From contig CAIRTQ010000080.1 of the NCBI GenBank assembly GCA_903881545.1, forward strand, positions 1 to 42,575: 42,575 nucleotides of DNA, in the 5' to 3' direction. Source of the stretch: an uncultured Elusimicrobia bacterium (GTDB lineage: Bacteria > Elusimicrobiota > Elusimicrobia > UBA1565 > UBA9628). The notes under the pieces were generated by a model, which was not told the origin of the DNA, did not search any database, and saw nothing but the letters and a program-made list of their open reading frames with translations. The translations under genes and the position numbers were made by a program. This document shows, piece after piece, positions 37,975 through 42,575 of the stretch (within the stretch, counting starts at the first letter, position 1; each line of letters opens with the position of its first letter).

Positions 37975-39579
37975 ATGGAACCCGCGAAGGAAGCGCCGCG
38001 CGAAGCCTCCAAGAAAGACCGGGCCGCGGCCCCCAATCTCAAGCGCCTGCGCCAGATGGTCGAGACGATCATGCAGGGCGGCGGGCCGGGGCGCATCCAA
38101 GCCCAAAGGGCCAAGGGCAAATTCACGGCGCGGGAACGCATCAACTACCTGCTCGACGAGGGCAGCTTCCAGGAGACGGACCAGCTGGTCAGCACCCGAT
38201 GCGCGGATTTCGGGCTCAAGGAAAAAGACCCGCCGGGCGACGGGGTAGTGACGGGATTCGGCAACATCGCGGGCCGCGAGGTCTGCGTCTTTGCGCAGGA
38301 CTTCACGGTCCTGGGCGGATCCCTGGGGCATGCCCACGCCATGAAGATCTGCAAGGTCATGGACCTTGCCCTGGCCAACCGGGTCCCGGTCGTCGGCCTG
38401 CTGGACTCGGGCGGCGCCCGCATCCAGGAAGGGGTCAATTCGCTGGACGGCTACGGGGATATCTTCTACCGCAACACCAAGTGCTCCGGCGTCATCCCGC
38501 AGATCTCGGTCATCTTGGGCCCCTGCGCCGGCGGCGCGGTGTATTCTCCGGCCCTGACCGATTTCATCTTCATGGTCCAAGGCATCAGCCACATGTTCGT
38601 GACCGGCCCGGACGTGGTCAAAGCCGCGACCGGCGAGGACGTGAGCTTCGACCAGCTGGGCGGCTGCGAAGCGCATGCCTCCAAGTCCGGGGTCTGCCAC
38701 TTCGTAGCCCAGTCGGAGCCGGACTGCTTCCGGCAGATCCGCGAACTGCTCTCCTTCCTGCCCCAGAACCGCTGGGAGAAGCCCCCGCGCGAGGCAAACC
38801 CGGACCCCATCAGGCGGACCATCCCGCTGCTGGAGAAGATGTGCGAGATGGACCCGCGCAAGCCTTACCGCATCCACCATGTCATCTGGCAGATCGCCGA
38901 CGAGCACAAGTTCTTTGAAGTGCACACGGACTTCGCCAAGAACATCGTGGTGGGCTTCATGCGCATGGGCGGCGAGTCGGTAGGCGTGGTAGCCAACAAC
39001 CCGGCGCATTTCGCCGGAGCCCTCGACATCAACTCCGCGGACAAGGCCGCGCGCTTCATCCGCTGCCTCAACGCCTTCAACATCCCCATCGTGACCTTGA
39101 CCGACGTGCCGGGATTCTGGCCGGGAGTGACGCAAGAGCACGGCGGCATCATCCGCCACGGGGCCAAGCTCCTCTTCGCCTACAGCGAGGCCACGGTGCC
39201 CAAGATTGCGGTCGTCATCCGCAAGGCCTACGGCGGCGCCTACATCGCCATGAGCTCCAAGAAGCTGGGCAGCGATTTCAACTACTCCTCGCCCAGCGCG
39301 GAGATCGCGGTCATGGGTCCGGCCGGCGCCATCGAGATCCTTTATTCCCGCGAGCTGGCCGCGGCCAAGACCGACGCGGACCGGGCCGCCCTGCGCGCCA
39401 AGCTCGCGGCCGAGTACGCAGCCAAATTCGCCTCGCCTTATCAGACCGCGTCGACCGGCTCCATCGACGAGGTCATCGAGCCCGGCCAGCTGCGCTACAA
39501 GATCATCCGCGCCCTGCGCCTCTTGCGCGACAAACGCGCGCCGGGCAGCCACGAAAACCGGGGCAACATTCCGCTTTGA
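37975..39579 (+). CDS. Biotin-dependent carboxyltransferase subunit (PccB/MmdA-like)
   Basis: A 534-residue carboxyltransferase of the propionyl-/methylcrotonyl-CoA carboxylase or methylmalonyl-CoA decarboxylase type. It has GKFTARERINYLLDEGSF, the oxyanion/CoA segment LLDSGGARIQEG, ILGPCAGGAVYSPALTDF, VTLTDVPGFWPGVTQEHGGIIRHGAKLLFAY and YGGAYIAMSSK. Length is typical (~515). No biotin carrier, biotin carboxylase or membrane pump subunit is nearby, so its substrate and whether it carboxylates or decarboxylates remain open. A Lys/Ala-rich N-terminal ~20 residues precede the conserved region. Confidence 0.9.
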   Translation: MEPAKEAPREASKKDRAAAPNLKRLRQMVETIMQGGGPGRIQAQRAKGKFTARERINYLLDEGSFQETDQLVSTRCADFGLKEKDPPGDGVVTGFGNIAGREVCVFAQDFTVLGGSLGHAHAMKICKVMDLALANRVPVVGLLDSGGARIQEGVNSLDGYGDIFYRNTKCSGVIPQISVILGPCAGGAVYSPALTDFIFMVQGISHMFVTGPDVVKAATGEDVSFDQLGGCEAHASKSGVCHFVAQSEPDCFRQIRELLSFLPQNRWEKPPREANPDPIRRTIPLLEKMCEMDPRKPYRIHHVIWQIADEHKFFEVHTDFAKNIVVGFMRMGGESVGVVANNPAHFAGALDINSADKAARFIRCLNAFNIPIVTLTDVPGFWPGVTQEHGGIIRHGAKLLFAYSEATVPKIAVVIRKAYGGAYIAMSSKKLGSDFNYSSPSAEIAVMGPAGAIEILYSRELAAAKTDADRAALRAKLAAEYAAKFASPYQTASTGSIDEVIEPGQLRYKIIRALRLLRDKRAPGSHENRGNIPL

Positions 39580-39581
39580 TT

Positions 39582-39590
39582 TGGTATAAT
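39582..39590 (+). promoter_or_regulatory. Extended -10 of the response regulator gene
   Basis: TGGTATAAT (hexamer 39585-39590), identical to the element at 12111, lies right after the carboxyltransferase stop and 20 bases before the ATG at 39611. No -35 is obvious. Confidence 0.55.
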
Positions 39591-39610
39591 CCCGCGCCTA
39601 CGGCAACAGC

Positions 39611-40294
39611 ATGAAGGCCCAGATACTCGTCGTCGAAGACCAGGCAGCCACCTCCGCGCTGATCCGCGATGTCCTCAAAGAGGAAGGCTGCGAGGTCCAG
39701 GCCGTCGACACCTTGGCCAAGGCGCGCAAGAGCCTGGAACGCGCCCTGCCCGATTGCCTGGTCCTGGACCGCTCCCTGCCCGACGGGGAGGGGCTGGACC
39801 TGCTCCACGATCTGCGCGCCGCGCCCCGCTCGGCCAATCTGCCGGTCCTCGTGCTCACCGGACAGGACACGACCAAGGACAAAATCGCGGGCCTGCATAT
39901 GGGAGCCGACGACTACCTCACCAAGCCCTTTAACACCGAGGAGCTGGTGGCCCGCATCGAGGCCCTGCTGCGCCGCGCAGGCGCGCTAGAGGAGCCCACG
40001 GTGCAAGCCTCCGGGGAACTCAAGCTCGACCGCATCTCGCGCATGGCTTTCCTCAAGGGCAAAGAGATGCCCTTGAGCGCCAAGGAGTTCGACCTGCTCT
40101 GGTTCCTCATGCACCGGCGCAACCGGGTGCTGACCCGCGATTTCCTGCTCCAGCATGTTTGGGGCTACGAAGAGGGGCTCGACCTCTCCACCAAGGTCAT
40201 CGACGTCACGCTCTCGCACCTGCGCGACAAGCTCGGTTCGCCGGCGGACAAAATCGTGGCCGTGCGAGGCTACGGCTACCGGTTCGACGACTGA
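39611..40294 (+). CDS. OmpR/PhoB-family response regulator
   Basis: A 227-residue two-domain regulator. The receiver has VVEDQ (acidic pocket), D53 in CLVLDRSLPDG, TGQD and LTKPFN (Lys). The C-terminal winged helix reads KEMPLSAKEFDLLWFLMHRRNRVLTRDFLLQHVWGYE, then DVTLSHLRDKLG and IVAVRGYGYRF. No histidine kinase gene is present, so its partner is elsewhere. It would bind direct repeats upstream of its targets. Confidence 0.95.
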   Translation: MKAQILVVEDQAATSALIRDVLKEEGCEVQAVDTLAKARKSLERALPDCLVLDRSLPDGEGLDLLHDLRAAPRSANLPVLVLTGQDTTKDKIAGLHMGADDYLTKPFNTEELVARIEALLRRAGALEEPTVQASGELKLDRISRMAFLKGKEMPLSAKEFDLLWFLMHRRNRVLTRDFLLQHVWGYEEGLDLSTKVIDVTLSHLRDKLGSPADKIVAVRGYGYRFDD

Positions 40295-40316
40295 CGGGGG
40301 CGACCGCCCGCGCCGC

Positions 40317-40814
40317 CTAGAACCGAGGGATAGGCGCCTTGAACTCCAGCGACTGGCCGGCTTTGAGCCCATAGCGCCGGGCCGCGCCCGCGGGCAATTC
40401 CAGGACGTACTGCGCCAGACCGCCGACCCGCGCGACATCCCGGTCCGTGGTCTGCGCGGTGGAAGGCCGCACGCGCTCGTGGACACGAGAAATGCGCTTA
40501 TCGGCGCCGATGAACACGATGTCGAGGCTGACCCAGGTGTTCTTCATCCAGAAGATCTTGGCATCTTCCCCAGGAAAAACGAAGAGCATTCCGTAGTTCT
40601 TGGGCAAGTGCCTGCGGAACATCAGGCCCTGCTCGCGCGTGGCCGGGGAATCCACGACATCCGCCCGGATCTTCCGGCCGGAAGCGAAACGCAGCGAGGT
40701 GTAGCGCGCAACCTTCTGCGGCGCGTCCGCCGCGGCGCCGCTGGCCGCGGCCGGAATCCGCGTCCCGGCCGCCAGAACGCCTGCGGCGATCACGACCGTC
40801 AATATCCGTTTCAT
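40317..40814 (-). CDS. Secreted DUF192 protein
   Basis: A 165-residue protein with a signal peptide (MKRILTVVIAAGVLAAGTRIPAAASG) and a DUF192 domain: VDSPATREQGLMFRRHLPKNYGMLFVFP, FWMKNTWVSLDIVFIGADKRI and YVLELPAGAARRYGLKAGQ. The family is of unknown function. The ATG at 40814 overlaps the stop of the upstream gene by 4 bp (ATGA), so the two are translationally coupled. Convergent with the response regulator; a short GC stem near 40297-40308 lies between them. Confidence 0.9.
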   Translation of the reverse strand: MKRILTVVIAAGVLAAGTRIPAAASGAAADAPQKVARYTSLRFASGRKIRADVVDSPATREQGLMFRRHLPKNYGMLFVFPGEDAKIFWMKNTWVSLDIVFIGADKRISRVHERVRPSTAQTTDRDVARVGGLAQYVLELPAGAARRYGLKAGQSLEFKAPIPRF

Positions 40815-42370
40815 GGATGTCTCTCCCTTTCCGCCGGCACCGCCTTGAAATGCCGGATCGCGTCGCGCGCGGCGTCGAGCCAGTCGCGGGTGGACCAGGG
40901 GCCCAGCCGGCCCCGGAGCGCCCGGCCCAAATCGTGAACGAACACCCCGCGCGCCGGGCCGTCGGCATAGATCCCGTCCGTGGCGCGCGCCATGCGGCGG
41001 TAGAACTCCCGGGGCCCGTCCGGGCTCCTCTGATGCAGGGGCCAATCAACCACGTCGCCGACCATGAGCTGGGCATCGCCCCGCCGCGCGTAGCGGCTCC
41101 AGTCCGAGAGGATCGCCGCGTACTGAACCGAGTCCGCCTCGTAGAGCATCAGGGCCTCCGCGTCGACGCCCGCGTCGTTGAACATTACCGCGTCCTGGCC
41201 ATGCTGCCAGCCCTTGTTCCAGGTGAGCATGAAGGCCCAGAGGGGCGTGGCGCCGCCGACCTCGGCTCGGATGCGCCGGATGATGCCCGCGACGCGGTGG
41301 GCGCGCCACCATTGCCAGGCGTCGATGAATGCCATGTCCTTGCGCATGGCCTTCTTGCGCGCGAAATACACCATGCGCTCCTCCGGCGTGAGCGCGGCGA
41401 ATTCACGGGGGGGGGCCACGACGCCAGCCATATCCGCGTAGAAGTCGTCCACGAGCTCCACCCCGCCCAAGGCGTTGCGGATGTAGTCCACTCCAAGATA
41501 GTCCACGCCCGGGATGTCCCGGAAACGCTTGAGCAGCTCCGCTATATCGCGCGCGCGCCGGTCATCGCGCAGCGAGACAGCCCGCGTCAACACCGACTTG
41601 CCGTCGCGCACCTCACGGGCGTATTCGTAGCCGGGGATGTGCTCGCTGTCGGATTGGGTCAGATAGCATTGGACATAGATGCCGAACTTGATGCCGCGGC
41701 GGCGGCATTCCGCGGCCATCACGGGAAAGACCGGGAAATTCGCGCTCTGCCAAACCTCGCCGGGCCGGCCGCCCGGAGAGCGCCCGCCGAGGACCCAGAA
41801 AGCGTCGGCGCCCACGTATTGGACCCAGTCGAGCAGACCGCGCCAATCCTTGGCTTTGCCGTCGGGCGCCGGAACCCGGAGCCCGGCCAGGGGCTGGTCG
41901 TATTCCAGGGTCATCACCGCGAAGCCGCGGGGCAAGGGCCACGGCTGGCGCCTGGAGATGCGGAAAGGCTGCACCGCCAAACGGCCCGCCAATCCGGCCG
42001 CGCCGGAAAGCTCCAGACCATACTCGCCCGGCGCCGCGTTCCAGGGGCAGGGCCAACGGCCGGACCAGAGCCCGGCGTCCGTCTCATGCAGGCGCAGTCG
42101 GCGCAGGCCCGCGACGGTTGCGACGGGCCGGCCGTCCTTGATCACGGCCACCTCGGGCGGATTTTCGCGCCAGGACCGCCGGAGGGCCGCGTCGCGCGTG
42201 CGCAGGCATATGTCGACGAACTCGTCGTGCCCGTACTCGGCCCGCGCGGTCTCCAGACGCACGGAGCGATCCCAGTTCAGCCAACCCCAGCGGGCGAGGA
42301 AGAAAACGGCGTAAAAGGCCGCCAGGACGAAGAACAAGACGCGGCCGGTCGGCCGGGTGGCCGCGCTCAT
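40811..42370 (-). CDS. Membrane-anchored TIM-barrel glycoside-hydrolase-like protein
   Basis: A 519-residue protein with an N-terminal span (VLFFVLAAFYAVFFLARWGWL), a ~100-residue beta-sandwich (ARAEYGHDEFVDICLRT, then VAVIKDGRPVATVAGL), and a ~370-residue barrel-like domain: DWVQYVGADAFWVLGG, then RRRGIKFGIYVQCYLTQ, IPGVDYLGVDYIRN, FIDAWQWWRAHRVAGIIRRIRAE, LWAFMLTWNKGWQHGQD. The alternating strands ending in polar residues and the Asp pair of LGVDYIRN suggest a glycosidase or related hydrolase, comparable to uncharacterised GH-like barrels. I do not recognise a named family. It precedes the DUF192 gene in a two-gene unit near the IS element. Confidence 0.6.
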   Translation of the reverse strand: MSAATRPTGRVLFFVLAAFYAVFFLARWGWLNWDRSVRLETARAEYGHDEFVDICLRTRDAALRRSWRENPPEVAVIKDGRPVATVAGLRRLRLHETDAGLWSGRWPCPWNAAPGEYGLELSGAAGLAGRLAVQPFRISRRQPWPLPRGFAVMTLEYDQPLAGLRVPAPDGKAKDWRGLLDWVQYVGADAFWVLGGRSPGGRPGEVWQSANFPVFPVMAAECRRRGIKFGIYVQCYLTQSDSEHIPGYEYAREVRDGKSVLTRAVSLRDDRRARDIAELLKRFRDIPGVDYLGVDYIRNALGGVELVDDFYADMAGVVAPPREFAALTPEERMVYFARKKAMRKDMAFIDAWQWWRAHRVAGIIRRIRAEVGGATPLWAFMLTWNKGWQHGQDAVMFNDAGVDAEALMLYEADSVQYAAILSDWSRYARRGDAQLMVGDVVDWPLHQRSPDGPREFYRRMARATDGIYADGPARGVFVHDLGRALRGRLGPWSTRDWLDAARDAIRHFKAVPAERERHP

Positions 42371-42433
42371 CGTCTGGTTCTCCCCATGGTCCTCCTCCCG
42401 GTCGGAAGGAAGCGTGTCAACTCATCTAAAAAT

Positions 42434-42575
42434 GGGGTCTTCTCCAAAGCGAGTGGGTGATTTTCACCTGAAATCATATCGGATCGAGCATGCAGGTGAG
42501 GACTTTGAGGCGCAGGTACTCCTCGTCGCGTAGGCCGTAGCTGCGCCGCTGGATGACGCGGATCTTGTTGTTCAA
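42434..42575 (-). mobile_element. ISL3-family insertion sequence, one end (continues beyond the window)
   Basis: The transposase C-terminus (see next entry) is followed by an end that reads GGGGTCTTCTCCAAAG inward from about 42434, which fits the ISL3-family terminal repeats (GG-nTCTTC...AA). The element continues past the right edge, so neither the second repeat nor the 8-bp target duplication expected of this family can be checked. The flanking 8 bases would be CTAAAAAT at 42426-42433. Confidence 0.7.
42474..42575 (-). CDS. ISL3-family transposase, C-terminal end
   Basis: The last 33 codons before TGA 42474 read NNKIRVIQRRSYGLRDEEY and then LRLKVL, the well-conserved end of the ISL3 (IS204/IS1001/IS1096/IS1165) DDE transposase, in which this part lies just after the catalytic Glu. 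The rest is outside the window. Confidence 0.85.
   Translation of the reverse strand: MNNKIRVIQRRSYGLRDEEYLRLKVLTCMLDPI

Noticed and set aside
37933-39552. 539-codon minus-strand open frame
   Set aside because: Exact antisense of the carboxyltransferase; composition typical of a shadow frame.
40817-42460. 547-codon plus-strand open frame
   Set aside because: Antisense of the hydrolase gene; no recognisable motif or ribosome-binding site.
1-42575. CRISPR arrays, tRNA or rRNA genes
   Set aside because: No regularly spaced repeats or tRNA/rRNA-like sequence noticed in any gap; gaps over 100 bases are described above.

Overview
The window is 42.6 kb of GC-rich, densely packed bacterial chromosome from a Gram-negative organism. 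The evidence for an outer membrane is a TolC-type channel, a PorV-like barrel, an export porin and a lipoprotein. Ordinary conserved genes (rpsP-khpA-trmD-rplS-rnhB-yraN, def-fmt, hemD) place it on a main chromosome. I cannot assign the phylum firmly; PorV-like proteins, split transketolase and heavy use of 4-bp gene overlaps would suit an uncultured lineage such as Elusimicrobiota, but that is a guess.

Layout. 1-961: the 3' end of a phytochelatin-synthase-like gene, then an FKBP-type lipoprotein. 1041-9822 (minus): one tight nine-gene run of nucleoside salvage (purine nucleoside phosphorylase, pyrimidine nucleoside phosphorylase, uracil phosphoribosyltransferase) continuing into a complete efflux system (TolC, HlyD, two ATPases, two ABC-2 permeases). 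9886-12062 (plus): transketolase split over two genes, then a half-size EamA transporter. 12281-20429 (plus): an exopolysaccharide locus resembling poly-N-acetylglucosamine (Pga) systems but rebuilt. It has a PilZ-containing hyaluronan-synthase-like glycosyltransferase, a membrane-anchored protein with a deacetylase-like domain that lacks its metal ligands, and a 1250-residue protein joining a TPR scaffold, an intact NodB deacetylase and an outer-membrane barrel. 20445-24744 (plus): a radical SAM protein, then a GT4 maltose-1-phosphate/glycogen synthase and GlgE. 24782-25884: a higBA toxin-antitoxin pair whose toxin has a one-base frameshift, and a small broken gene on the other strand. 25885-34277 (minus): a 12-gene run from a PTS EIIA protein through def, fmt, a PASTA protein, rpe and the rpsP-to-yraN block to a long GT5 glycogen synthase. 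34343-35906 (plus): hemD and an inositol-phosphatase-family gene. 35808-37879 (minus): a PorV-like barrel and a membrane-anchored coiled-coil protein. 37975-40294 (plus): a biotin-dependent carboxyltransferase and an orphan OmpR-type regulator. 40317-42370 (minus): a DUF192 protein and a TIM-barrel glycoside-hydrolase-like protein. From 42434 to the edge is one end of an ISL3-family insertion sequence.

The strongest candidate for something new is the polysaccharide locus: synthesis, c-di-GMP-type sensing, deacetylation and outer-membrane export are distributed over three proteins in a domain arrangement unlike pgaABCD or ica. A second theme is gene starts. Several promoters have an extended -10 (TGnTAnAAT-like) that ends only 6-11 bases before a start codon, pointing to leaderless or nearly leaderless mRNAs; this changes the start I chose for several genes.
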